A DNA stretch of 64,000 bases from Sorghum bicolor (taxonomy: Eukaryota > Streptophyta > Magnoliopsida > Poales > Poaceae): assembly GCF_000003195.3 (NCBI RefSeq), contig NC_012870.2, positions 37,168,377 to 37,232,376 on the forward strand. Direction: 5' to 3'. A model generated the notes under the pieces. It ran no database searches. It was not told the DNA's origin and worked only from the letters and a program-made list of their open reading frames with translations. Positions 1 through 12,199 of this stretch are shown here, piece by piece; position 1 is the stretch's first letter, and each line of letters opens with the position of its first letter. The position numbers and the translations under genes are program-made.

Positions 1-875
1 ATGAGTCCTACATCCATCACTACCTATATTGATCAGTCAAAAATTTTTATGAAGTTTGGAATCAAAAGGTCACATGAAATGATAAGTTGCATGCTTGTTG
101 GAATGGCCTCATTAAGTGAATAGAACCATGGGTCATCCACCAATCCTTGCAACCTTACCCAAATAACTCTAGATTAACTCTACAACAAAAGTCATGAAGG
201 GTTCATGTTGAGCTTGTGCCTAGAAAATGCTTCAATTGGCCTAAAACATTAGTTTGAGCTTTATCAAGATGCTGCTTCGACCAAAGTGAAATTTTGACTT
301 ATGTACCAGTTACAAGATTCAATGCAGTGTTGTTTTGTCACTCAAGAATTTGGCTAAGTCAGAAACTGTGTTTTAGTTTTGGGTACCCTAGTTGGGAGCT
401 TTGTATCTTCCAGCTTAGGCTGAACCAGTGCAAGGTCCTTTAATAAAAGTTGTAGTATAGTTTGTATGCTACAAACATTTTTAAAGTTCCCAAGTCTAAA
501 TCTTTTTTTAACCATGTCAAATAATAGCCACAATATTTAATCTGCTGTAATTTCCACCACATCGAATTTCTAAGTCCGGGATTGCAGTTCATCACATTGG
601 CATTCCGTGTTCTCCAAATTTTGCTAAACAACTTGTTTGGATCTCAAAATAGAAGTTGGAGTACATATTGTGGACAAGAGCATACTGAAAGATGGCACCT
701 GTTGAACTTCGTTTTGCCCATCAATTTTGAGTTTTGCTAATCATTATCAATTCATTAACACTCATGGGTTGGCATCAAATTATCTACTAATCTACAACTC
801 TAATGACCATGGCACCTTAATCAAAGTTGGAGAGCGTCAAGAGATGAGCAAACTTCATTTCTGGCCCAACGTCCA
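1..875. other. Unclassified transposon-like flank
   Basis: No coding region can be supported here; the open frames are short and unrelated to known proteins. The AT-rich style, with scattered phrases resembling the chromovirus LTR interiors elsewhere in the window, suggests old LTR sequence, but I could not align it to a specific element. It ends where the LTR terminus at 876 begins. Confidence 0.35.
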
Positions 876-3800
876 TGTCACAGAACCGACCAAATTATAA
901 GAGTTCAAGTGTAGAAACGATCGACAAGCAATCAAGTTTCCAAACTTGAGCCCATATAATCCCGGTAGTCAACTGAAATCACGAAGGATTTCAAACCAAC
1001 TCGCAACAAACCAAGATCGTAATAGTTCAACATAAATACAGCGAATGTTACACAGTCATTCATTGCCGTCGAAGCGGTACCACATCGGAGTTATTGAGTT
1101 ATTACAACACATGTACGAAGTAGCGGAAGCAAAATAATTACACACACTTGTTCAAGTTCAGTTCACAAGTTCTTGTTATTACCAGAGTCTACACCATCCT
1201 TCTAAAAGCAACAGGTACGAGTTTGTTAGAGAACCGTGCCCAACAGTTAGTCCTCATCCCCAGCGGGATGGAGACAGGTCTTGCAGAAGTCGTCATAAAA
1301 GATGTCATCTGCAACAGGTGGGAATAAACCCTGAGTACGAGAATGTACTCAGCTAGACTTACCCATCTAGTAAAACATAAAAGACACCAAGGATCATGCA
1401 AGGCCAATATGAATTAGGGCTAGTTGACTCAACATTTGCCAAAAGCTTGCATTACAACTAACTTATCGTGGAAGCATCATGTTTATTCATTATCAGCCTA
1501 CCACTAGATTAGCACCTGTACTAAAGCACTTCACTTTATTATTACAAGCAATAATAACCATATCAAGTTCATCATATGTTCTTCCTTGCTATCATCATTA
1601 TCATGAACCAAGTTCATTAGTGAATGCTACGTTTGCCGCTGCTCTGTCAAGTTCTCACTGACCGGGAGAGACGGCGATTTGAATCGAATTCCTATCCAGC
1701 TGGAGGGGTATTCCTTGCACTCACCCAAGCATCCCCCGTCGGAGAGCCAACGGGTCACCTTTGGTACGACTCAGGAATCGCGGCTCCGATCAGTGCCGCA
1801 CTCCTAGGGCTCCCACTCTGCCAGGGAGGTCAGGAATTTTAAATCACCTGCCTTTGGGCTTACGCCAATGGTCCCCCGCACACCGCACTTCCTCCGGTAA
1901 TGCGCACTTTATATTTGCCGACCTTCCGGCCTGTGTCATACTACTCGGCTTCGCGGTCGGAACGAGTTATCCGGCCAACTAAGTGTCAGGCATGCGTTCA
2001 ACATGACAAGAGGACGTACAACGGTCGGTCCTTAGCTGCCACAGACGGAGTTACTACAACCTTGCAAAACTCAGCCCGGCTTAAGTCAAATTTAATCAGG
2101 TTCCATCCACGATAGCACATATAGACCATCGTGATCCGACACAACCCTATATCGCGCAGGTGACAGGAAATCACCCGACTTCTACCGATTAAGCATGGCT
2201 AAGCTACTACCCGATCCTAACTCTACAACCAAGGTAGGGTAAATTATTTGGACAAGGATGGAGTAAAAGTGCAGCAAAGGTTTCATCACAACTCCTATAC
2301 TTAATGCATCAATAGATATAACATATTCAAGTAAACTTTTGAAAGTAAAGGGATACTTAGGATGCTTCGGGGCTTGCCTTTCACGAACAAGGCTGGCTCG
2401 TGGTTCGGGCACTCAACTTCTTCTTCGGGCTCCTCGAGTCCGACTTGCTGGACCTCCACCTCCTGGCTGCCCTCCTGGCCTTCGGGGTTCGCTTGGAGCT
2501 CGAAGGAAGCGGTCACGTCCGATGCACCTATTGAATGCTCAACTAATCAGAAGACGTGCATAAAAGAGGATGAATGCTTGATACATAACTAAACTCACTA
2601 GACACTAATTTACGGAGTAATTTCTAAGTGAACTTACAAGAAAACCACATGAATTGATCAAACTGGACAAGTCAACTTATAAACAGCAAGCACCCAAAAC
2701 AGGACAGCTCAGTAATCAGACCATAACTTGTGATAGGCAGATCCAACAAACATGAGTGAATACATTCTGGAAAGCTCATGAAATTTTCTACAAATTCTTT
2801 AAACATCACAGCAAGATTCATAAGTTAAACCAGCCTTAAAAAACAAAGTTCCAGGTTCTGTCCCAGAAAACAGAGAGCACCTATTTCTGGAACCCAACTT
2901 GGAACAGCCATAACTTTTAAACTGCTAGCCCAATTGATCCCAAATTTAAACCACAGCTAGTTCATCAAGTTTACAACAACTTTGATTTAGACAAGTTTCC
3001 CAGAAAACTCAGTTATCATTAAGCAAAAGCTAAATTACTTCCTTGCAGTCCAGAACAGCTTTTAGCCCACCAATTAATTATTTAATGATATAACCAAAAC
3101 ATAAACAATGCCAAACACATGGCTTATGAGCACAAGCACACCACAAGATAACCAGAACATCATATGATAACCTCCAAATATTTATTAACAAGGCATTTAT
3201 TAATTTAATTCTAGAAAGGAGCATAATTACAAGATACTGGTAAAAGTGCTCAGAAAAATCTACAAAAATTACAGCAGCACAAGTATAGCACCAAAGCATC
3301 ACCATAAAATTTCAGAGCAAGAGCACATACCAAATTAAAGATATACTTTTAATATACGACAAGGTCTTTATTTCATAAATTGAGAAACATGGCTTATAAA
3401 GTGTCAAACAGCAGATTTCAGATTATTTACAGGTTATCAATACCATAAACAAGTTTATTACCAAAGTAGAGCACCAGCATAAGCACCAATTATTTTATAT
3501 GATTTAATTAAGGAAACAAGCCAAATTTCAATCATAAATTACATATCAGAGCTGCGTTACTTCAAAAATCATGAAATATTTATCATAGCCTTCTACTACC
3601 ACACAGAGACTACCATAAAAATTTCACAACAAGATAAGCAGTATATCAAAAGATATGAATTTATCCATGAATAACAAGATTAAATCCCAATAAATATTTT
3701 TCCCAGAAAACATGGTTCATTTTATATTTTTATTAACAACTAGCCATCTCAAGGAATACTACAAAATTGGTTTCACCATTTTTGGATCTCCAGAACTCGA

Positions 3801-4096
3801 GATATGATTTTTGCAAAAACAGCTCAAATCCCAAAACAAACAAAGGAGAAAGAGAGGCTGACAGAGGGACCCCACGAGTCAACCGACCCCACATGTCAGC
3901 GACCCGAGAGCAGAGGCGCGACTTGACCGCCGGAGATCTCGTCGACGGAGAGGTCTCGGCGACGACCAAGGTCACCATCGTGCTCCCCTCTCCAAACCGC
4001 ATCGAGCGGTGCCCGAAACCCTAACTCTACTGGACCCTAGGTACCTCGCCCTCGCGAATGGCGGCATAGCGGTGGTGCGCGGCCGACCGCCGGAGC
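876..4096 (-). repeat. 3' part of an A/B-family chromovirus LTR, joined to element D
   Basis: Read on the minus strand, this stretch parallels the later part of the B LTR (about 16700-19923 and 51060-54281) and ends with the same terminal bases, ...GGTTCTGTGACA, at 876. It starts abruptly near 4096 inside the GC-rich LTR interior, directly after the orf0 fragment of D. It is much closer to the A/B LTRs than to the LTR at 5448-9945, which should be its partner if this were one simple element. The base pairs beyond its end (TGGAC on the minus strand) do not match the 5' flank of D (CTTTC), so this is not an ordinary LTR pair. Confidence 0.8.
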
Positions 4097-4524
4097 ATGG
4101 CACTCATGGCGGAACTAGAACTGTACCCCAGCATGGTTTCTCTCATTTCTAAAGGCCCAGTCCCTATCTGTGACACAAAGGTATCGGTTGGGTTTACTCT
4201 AGGAAAGGTTCCTATTGGGCCATTGACTAGTTCATCACCAAAGTCTTGGCAAATTTCCAACAACACCTCTAGAGCTGCTACTTGGGTGCCCTCCCAAGGG
4301 GTTTGCTCATTAGACTCCACTATCCAACCTAGCCACTGTAGATTATTTGGACAAGCGGGAACTATAATTTGAACATCCACCCAAGGCAAAGACCCTGCAT
4401 TCTCCACCTCCCTCCAAGTATACTTAGGTGGTTCTTCATAGCCCACAGAGCTTAGCACCCTCCACAACAAGGTAGGAGTGCCAAACATGTCCAGAAAAGT
4501 TTCACTCGCATGTGGCACTGCCAT
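4027..4524 (-). pseudogene. Truncated chromovirus orf0 (element D)
   Basis: This minus-strand frame opens with an ATG preceded by a pyrimidine-rich ...ACTATAG, the same arrangement as the other orf0 copies. Residues 1 to about 140 match the N-terminal domain of orf0 in A and B: a TPTLLWRVL helix, EPPKYTW, a tryptophan-rich middle, then QTPWEGTQVAA and ICQDFGDEL. Similarity stops near position 4096, and the last 20-odd residues are read from GC-rich LTR sequence, so the coiled coil and acidic tail are lost. The protein function is unknown. The N-terminal pattern resembles a double-stranded-RNA-binding fold, which is inference. The protein is clearly diverged from A and B, so D represents another subfamily. 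Confidence 0.75.
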
Positions 4525-5447
4525 CTATAGTAAAAGACCACAATTTGGGTAAGGGAAAGTTACCTGCAAGAGAAGTATTTAATTACAGCTTTCAGGATTA
4601 TAGGAAATTAAGTACAGCATAAGGAAATGCATGAATGATTCATGATGCATGCATGGCTCATACGTCCTCACAACTCCTAGAAAAGAATAATTCTAGCGGT
4701 ATAGACGGTGGCATACATATGTGCTCTCTTTATACAAAACTAATCGGTCTACACGTTTCGCTGTTAGCATACCTGCAGAAAATTTCATTTTAGCCCAACC
4801 CCACAAGAGTATATGTGCAGAAATGAAAGTCTGATTTTCTACCTTCAAGCTAGGTACTCCGATATATATTCCCTAACATATATCGCAGCACACTATCCAT
4901 GTGGAGCACGCCCATATATACACCAAACATGTATACACGGTCGTACCACTACCTACAATTAAGTACCTTCATATAAACATGTGTGTAACATGTAAATATT
5001 CTAGTAACCACAGCTAACTCTCCCCTAGACCAACGGTTGGATGGTCATACTCTCACAACTCACACTTACCATAGCGTATAGGTATATAGGTACATACATT
5101 ACCACTCAATCAAGTGGCATCCATACAATTTCATGTCGTATGGACGACGAAAAAGAAAATATTGAGGTATATGATCCATTCATTACCACTTAAGTAAGTG
5201 GCATCCATACTATTGCATGCCGTATGGACGATGAATGGAAAAACCCCGAGTTAGTATTACTTATAGCCGCCTAAAAGTCCTTATTTGGGCATAAAGGGTA
5301 TGACCAGTGGCATGATATATTTTTGTTCAAACACTTTTAGAACAGCCCTATGTATAGTGTAAGATATCAAATAGTTTGGAAAAAGAAATTCATTTGTTTT
5401 AATTACATCCATGATGGTTAAATGCTTAATCTTGCTCCGATGCCAGC
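4525..5447 (-). other. Element D leader (PBS to orf0)
   Basis: This is the untranslated leader between the primer-binding site and orf0, alignable in patches with the leaders of A and B. It contains a 5'-splice-donor-like G|GTAAGTGTGAG (minus strand, GT at 5069-5068), also present in A and B, and ends in an acceptor-like TATAG just before the orf0 ATG. No coding region is seen. Confidence 0.65.
5434..5445 (-). other. Primer-binding site of element D
   Basis: TGGCATCGGAGC on the minus strand lies two bases after the LTR end. It matches the initiator-Met tRNA PBS (TGGTATCAGAGC) except at two positions. A and B carry exactly the same variant. Confidence 0.8.
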
Positions 5448-8400
5448 TGTAACAGAACCGACCAATTTATAAGAATTCAAGTGAATTAGCGACCACGAGA
5501 GAGGTCAAGACAATGGACTTGAACCCATATAAACCCGGTAGTCCGACGAAAACTCAAAAGTTCTCGATTCAACCAATATACAATCAAGATCGTACATGAT
5601 CAAGCATCTCCATCACTGATTACATACATTCAACATAGATCACAGTTTTACAACCATCAGAGTCCTAGTGAAACTTATTACAACACAAGTTTGATAGCGA
5701 AAGCAAAGTAGTTTTGAAACATCAAGCACACATAGTCGTTACATGCCAGTTCGTGATCAACCCAACAAAAGCATGAGTGGAGAAACTAGAACTGATCTTG
5801 CCCGAGATCTACTCGTCATCCACAGCTAGATGCTTACAGTTAGCACAATAACCGTGGTACACGAAGTCATCTACAACAAGGGTAAATAAGACCCTGAGTA
5901 CGAAATGTACTCAGCTAGACTTACCCATCATAAACCAGAAATAAAGTGACACCAAGGATTACGCAAGGCTCATTTATGTGGGATGGTTTAACTCACATTT
6001 TGCATAAAAGCTTTAGTTGAAGTTAAACATCTACCTTCTTATTAGCAGCAAGTTAATTACTTAAAATAGCTCTCCCCTAGATTAGCACCTGTGCTAAGCA
6101 AACACTTGAGTATTAAGCATCACAATAATAACCATATCGAGATTATCATATAGCCGTAATTATCCTCCTTATAACCATTAAGTTCATTTAGTGTGCTATA
6201 CATTGCCGCTGCTGAAGTCACGTTCTCACTATCCAGAAGAGACGGTGATTCGAATCGATTCCTATCCAGCTGGAGGGGCATTCCTAGCACCCACCCAGGC
6301 GTACTTTGCAAGAGCAGCCTTAGGTCACCTTTAGTACTACTCAGGACTAAGTCGCGGGTCCAATCAGCGCCGCATCCCCAAGGACGACAATCTGCCAGGG
6401 TCAGGACTCTAACCTGACACCTCGGTCTTAAGCCATTGACTCCCCGCACATACTTACTCCCAACTAGGGTGTGCACTGAAACAAAATGGGGTGCCCGGCC
6501 TGAGTTGACTCATAGGCTTCACGGTTGAAATGACTTATCCCACCAACTAAGTGTCTGACATGCGTTCAACATGACAAGAGGACGTACAACGTATCGGTCC
6601 TTAAATGACACATAGATTCACACCCAAGACATCCATGCCTTGTTGCTGCACTATCTTCATCCCGTCCGGTCTCCATTCATTATTAACACATGGTTATTTC
6701 CACGATAGCAAATATAGCCAACCGTGATCAGATATCCACCTATCTCTCACAGGTGACAGGAAATCACCCGGCTTCTACCGAGCTAAGCATAGCTAAGCAG
6801 TACTTCGATCCTGGACCTACTCAGGTGAGGTATAAGGTGGACAAGGTAGTCATTATGAAGCAAGGGTGTCATATCAATGCCTAACACTTAATGCATCAAT
6901 ATATAACCATAGTCATTTGACTCTTGAGCATGATAACAAAAATATTAGGAGTCTTATAATGCTCCGGGGCTTGCCTTCAATGTATGTAGTCGGGCGGTGG
7001 TCAGGGCACTCCGGCAAGTCCTCCTCCTCAGCTCCTCCTTCTTGAGGTGGATCCCTCTGCTGTTCCTCCAGCTTGGGTGGGGCGAACTCCAACACCGTCA
7101 CGCCTTGGGGTGCACCTAGGTATGCATGACAAGGTAATAAACATAGAGAATGCATAAAGAATGCAATATGTCATGATGAGGAGCTAAAGGAACATGTAAC
7201 AAGGTGCAACATGACCAAAAGCTTCCATTTTTAAGTATATAACAGATTATCAAGTAGGTCCATATCTTCTCTCTAGTATAGAAGCTAACTATACAAACCA
7301 CTCAACTTAAACTACCCTAGATCAGCAACTGGGTTGCTGGGCAGGCTGGTCAGTCACAAGATTCAGCTATAACTTGGTCATCTGCTGGTCAAATTAAGTG
7401 AGTGAGCACTTTCTGGAAAGCTTAATAAATTGTCTACAACTAACTTTTAGTCATCACAGGGGAATTCCCAACAGAAACAGTCCAAAACATACAAAGTCTC
7501 GAGTCTTCTCGGGAAATTCCAGAGAACAAGCACTTCGCAGCAGCAACTTGTAACAGCCATGACTTCTAAACTATTCAGCCAATTGTATGCAATTTAGACA
7601 CAAGATAGATAAGTAAGTTAGCTACAAGTTTGTTATAAACAAGTTTTCCAGCAAACTTCATCTTCAAACATTCTTATGGAATTTCTATCAGCCACACAGA
7701 ATTTGCTCTAGACAAGGCATAAATAGCAAAAATAATATTTTAGCATATATTAAGAAAGTAACATTGATCCAAACCAAAAGTACCAGCAGCTAGAATATGT
7801 CCAAGAAACATCATAAAAACAACATGTCAAGACCAAAACTTATTTTTGGCATACCTTTTTCTATTTATTTATTTATTTATTATTAAAGGTGGATTATTGA
7901 GCATATAGCATCAGTGCTCCAAAAATACCAACAAAATTACAGTAAGCTGTTCATGCTACAACAAGGTTACTGTAAAATTTTCATGGCCTTTTGACATGTA
8001 GATCATAGTGTACAAAAATAACAAGCTACCAAAGGTATTAAAGGAATAAATGGAAAATAATAACAAAAAGTGTGAAACAACATATTTCAGATTTTTCGTA
8101 GCTATAAGTTCACATGGTTACATCATCCAGCAAGTTTCATCCACAAAGGAGCTATAACCTATTTATTAAAAGTACCACAAGAAACTACTATTTAAACAAG
8201 GGATAATTATAACTTCATCATACAGTGACCAAAAATCATGCAAAATTTACCAGAGCCTACTCCTAGCATAAGTGACATCCTCCTAAATTGGCATGGCCAT
8301 TGGAATCACAGATTTAAAGATACAATTACCCTTTTTATTAGGGAATAAATGAGATAAATCATAACTAACTATTTCTGCAAATACATGGCATGTTTCATAT

Positions 8401-9945
8401 TTTTAATAAAAACTATACTAACTCAAGAACATTCCAAACTTTGAATCACTCAATTTGGATCTGCCTAGCTCAAGTTATGAATTTTTAAAATTAGCACTAA
8501 AATCTGCCAAAAACAAAAATAGAGGGAGAGAGGCTAACAGGGGGACCCACGCGTCAGCGACTTCACAGTGAGGGCAGAGGTTTCTCCACCCGGAGAACTC
8601 GACGACGGCGAGGTCTTGGTCGCATCCAAGGGCACCATCGTGCTCTCCTCTCTCTTCCGCGTCGATTGAGGTAGGTTTCCCTAACTCTACTGCACCAAAG
8701 GTTCCTCGCCGCCGAGAATGGCTGCGCGGCGGTACGCCGGTGAGCTGGGGCCACGGCGACCCAGTAGAGGTTCACATCGAGCAAGAGTGAAGCAAGAGGA
8801 AGGAATAGGAGAAAGAATCGCGGCCAGAGGTGGACCAGAGAGCTCTGGACACGTCGCCGGTGAGCTCGGTTTACTTCGGCGAGGTGGAACTCGCGGTGGA
8901 GCGAGCAATCTGGGCTCACCGGTGCTCGGCTGGGACAATGGATGCTAGGACAAGGTAGAGGATGTCTTAGTGGAGCTCCGTGCGCGCTAGCTTGGCTCGG
9001 GATGTGGCATAGAATGCTGGCGAGCTCGCCGAGCGACGGCGGAGCGCGACTGAGCTCAGGCGGGAGGAAGAAGACAAGCTGGAGCTAGGAGTGGGCGTGT
9101 TTGAGGCGTCTAGGAGGTGCGTGGCGCTCAAGTTGACGTGTTGGTGCTGACCGGCGGGGTCGCCATTGATGTATGGTCGACAGCTGGCCGGACACGGGGC
9201 AGCGCACGTCGGCTCTGCTTAAATGAAACGATGACCGAACTCGCCATCTCCGTGATTGAAACCAAAGCTTTGCCAACATTTTACTCGCGATTTACTTGGT
9301 GGTTTTGGCTCAAATTTGTTCTATTGGACCGAGCTACACAAGTTCTACAACTTTGGTTTAAGAATCAAAGTCTAACTCGGCCTGCATTTCAAACTACAAG
9401 GCTCCCAAGTACCCAACCTCGAAACTGTGTAAACCAGACTTAGGTAGAAATTGGCTGTGTAAAAACAGCACTAATTTCTGACTTGTGGGCCACTTTTGAG
9501 CATGTTCCAAACATTTTCGTGACGAGGTCCAAAAACAACTTTTGTAGCTTATAAAATTTGCTACAACTTTTTTTAGGGACCATTGCCATGCAAGGTCTCT
9601 AACATTGCTTTTATAAAAGATCTTTGAAAAGAAGTCTAGGAGGTCAAAGTAGGTCAAACTAGGGTTACCATGACATAGGGCCATTTTTGGGTGAAACTTC
9701 CAACATGAACATTGCTCCAAAACATGTTGTAAGCTTGGTTAAAGTATTTGTGAGGACAATTGACACCCATTTGCATTAGTCACACTAGGGCATACACATA
9801 TATAAGCATTCAAACAATCTTTTGCATAAGAATTTACATGTAATAACACATGATGATGGCATGATGCTTATGAGTGAATGTGATAATGCTCATGCTAATG
9901 CAATGCAAGTGCTTAACATGCAAGGCTAATACTAGAAGTGTTACA
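5448..9945 (-). repeat. 5' LTR of element D (about 4.5 kb)
   Basis: On the minus strand it begins TGTAACACTTC at 9945 and ends ...GGTTCTGTTACA at 5448, immediately followed by the PBS. Length and termini fit the long LTRs of the Tekay/Del lineage. It shares organisation and scattered blocks with the A/B LTRs, including the marker-like stretch at about 5880-5945 and a GC-rich middle at about 8560-9130, but is clearly diverged from them. The open frames in the GC-rich middle overlap on both strands and I do not regard them as genes. It is inserted in the RT region of fragment E. Confidence 0.85.
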
Positions 9946-11042
9946 GAAAGGCAATAAAAAGTGATTATTCTTAGTTGCCTTATTAAACTTTCTGTAGTCT
10001 ATGCATATCCACCATCGTGTGAAGGTTCATTGAGGGATTAACTCATTCCTCTCATTTTGGACAATAGTTATACCTCCCTTTTTAGGTACAACTACAAAAG
10101 TGCTTACCCACTCGCTATGCGGCACAACATAAATGATGCCCGCATGTAATAATTTTAAAACTTCTTTCTTTACAACCTCTCTCATCGCATTGTTGAGTCT
10201 ATGTTGGGGTTCTCTAGATGGTGGAACATTAGGATCTATAGGAATGCAATGGGTGCCAAGAGCAGGACTATGTCCTTTAAGGTCCTAGAGTGAGTAGCCA
10301 AAGGCTGAGTGATGTTTTTCTAAAATAGACATTAGGCGAAGAGTCTGCTCCTAAGTGAGTTTATCACTTATAATAATAGTAGACTCTGGATCGTCACCTA
10401 GAAAAGCATATCTAAGACTAAATGGTAAAGGTTTAAGCTTAATAGGAGGTTTTGGTAGTACTGCAAACTCATCTAAAGTTTCTTCCTTAGAAGGGTCAGG
10501 TTCTTCTTCTATGAAGAATCTAGCTTCATCTTCTAATCCTATTTTTCCTAAAAAGTCTAAGAATGCAGCCCTAAGTTCCTCCAATGGTTCATATTGTGGA
10601 CAAGGTTCGGTCCTAGAGTTTAAAGAGTATGAAATGGACAATGGGAACTGATGTTTTTGCCTAAACAAATGTTTAGCTTCCCAGATTGTCCTCATGGAGA
10701 AGTCGTCTAAAAGGTTGTCCTATCAATAGGTTGAAGTCCCATGTGTTAAAAATATAAAAGGTTAGATGCATTGAGGTTCATTCTCCCTGAATGGGTAGGA
10801 TGTGTAAGATTCCTAAACTAGGGATAATATGTCCTGAGAGACTTCTTATGAATTTTATTGTTGGGGTTAATGTCATGTGTTGTAATAAATGTTCTACAAG
10901 AGATAGAGACATGATATTTATTCCTACAACTGGATTATAGAGAGCATTTATTTGATCTGTATTGATTATGCAACAAATCAGAATAGAAGATGACTCCAAA
11001 TAGATTACTTTAGAAGAAAGCTCTGCTTCTTCTAACCATTTG
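9946..11042 (-). pseudogene. Athila-like pol fragment E (protease-like to RT start)
   Basis: Minus-strand translation gives, in order: a protease-like block (NKWLEEAELS, then YNPVVGINIMS), a linker ending in KLKPLPFSLRYAFLG and IIISDKLT, and the N-terminal part of reverse transcriptase (IIYVVPHSEWVS, VVVPKKGGITIV, CIDYRKFNKATK). The same order and wording appear in F at 62.8-64 kb, so E and F are relatives. RT is cut at NNHFLLPF, where the D LTR begins. At least two in-frame stops (after FGYSL and in the ELIPQ segment) and frame changes make it nonfunctional. The position of the catalytic protease aspartate reads N-P-x-V-G. Confidence 0.8.
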
Positions 11043-11596
11043 TTGACGGTCGATAACATCAACTTTTATTATAACTTTAAACCTCAAGGAGAACATGAAT
11101 ACACACTAGCATAGGGTCTAAACTGACAATTTCCATGAGTTTCGTATATTCTGTATTTTTCAGGGTGAATTTCAGGAAAGCTAGAAAAGAGGGACCCTAG
11201 TGCAAAACAAATATGGAAACGTACCCGCCACAGGAAACAGCGTGAGAGGATTCAGGAACACTCTAGAAGACACCCAACGCGAGGGGGGAGCCAATGGCCG
11301 CCAGGTCGGGCTGGCCGGCCCCACCCTAGCGCCGGCCGACCCCCTATTGCTAGGGTTTGCTCCCCCTTCTGGAAGCTTCCTCCATGGCTTTTGAGGAGTC
11401 ATCTCGGCCATTAGTTAAGTTGGTTTGATGTGACGGCGCACGCGAATCCCACCAGACTATAAATACGCAGGTAGACCCCCTGGAGAGCACCTCATTATCA
11501 TCAAGGCCTCAAGCCATCAAGCATCAAGCGTCTTCAAGTTCATCAAGAGCCTTCTAGTTCATAGTCTAAGTTAGTTAGATTAGAAGTAGAGGAGAT
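11043..11596 (+). repeat. LTR-like fragment with TATA box
   Basis: It begins TGTTGACGGTCG, close to the start of the G LTR (TGTTGACGGTGG), and contains a GC-rich stretch with GGCCGGCC/GGCCGACC motifs (about 11310-11345) followed by TATAAATA at 11458. That is the same layout as the G promoter. I read it as an Athila- or Tat-type LTR piece in plus orientation, but no matching partner LTR lies in the window, and the left boundary overlaps the end of E similarity. Confidence 0.45.
11458..11465 (+). promoter_or_regulatory. TATA box in LTR-like fragment
   Basis: TATAAATA sits about 110 bases downstream of a GC-rich GGCCGACCCC block. Downstream sequence is rich in CAAG/ATCA repeats, as in the transcribed part of the G LTR. 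Confidence 0.45.
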
Positions 11597-12199
11597 TGTT
11601 GACGGTGCTTAACTACCAAATATAATCAACAAATAAACAAAGAAAAGGATCCAAATGCAACCAACACCCAGACTTAGGGTTTTATGTTACAGAATTCCAT
11701 GAGTTTTGGTGTTTGTCTATTTCTATAGGGGGTTATTTGGAATTATGGAGGAAAGGCCCACACGTCGGGTTTACATAGAGATATTAATGTGCCGCGCAAT
11801 TTTCCCTAACCTAGAAGAGTCCAGAAGCCTAGAGGGGGCTATCTTCGACAAAATGCTAAAGGAGCCCTGCCTTTACCATAAGGGAGGGGCAAACCACAAG
11901 CTCGAGGACTACCGTATGCTGAAGAAGCACTTCGACGGCCTGGGGTTCAAGAAGGACGCCCGTGACGACCTGAAGAAAGAGAAGAATGGCGAAAAAGGGG
12001 ACGACAAAGACGACGAAGGGTTCCCAGCAGTCCACGACCGCTACATGATCTACGGTGGACCCTCGACGCAGCTAACCGCAAGACAGCGCAAGAGGGAGCG
12101 CCGCGAGGTCTTTGCGGCAAGGATGACGGTGCCCCAGTACCTCAACTGGTCAAACACCCCCATCACCTTCGATCGAGACAACCACCCTGACAAGGTAAT
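11597..12199 (+). pseudogene. Tat/Retand-like gag remnant with LTR-like head
   Basis: A second TGTTGACGGT start at 11597 is followed by about 140 bases of LTR-like sequence and then coding-like sequence from about 11750. The readable frame contains FDKMLKEPCLYHKGGANHKL, LKKHFDGLGFKK, a lysine/aspartate-rich stretch, then IYGGPSTQLTARQRKRERREVF and FDRDNHPDKV. That order is typical of the gag-to-protease region of grass Tat/Retand Ty3/gypsy elements. It is cut at 12199 by the LTR of A, before the protease catalytic motif. The frame runs on into the LTR to 12362 by chance. Confidence 0.7.

Noticed and set aside
1189..2592. Small open frames repeated at 18708-19178 and 53066-53536
   Set aside because: They recur because they lie in copies of the same LTR. 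The frames differ between copies and show no protein-level conservation.
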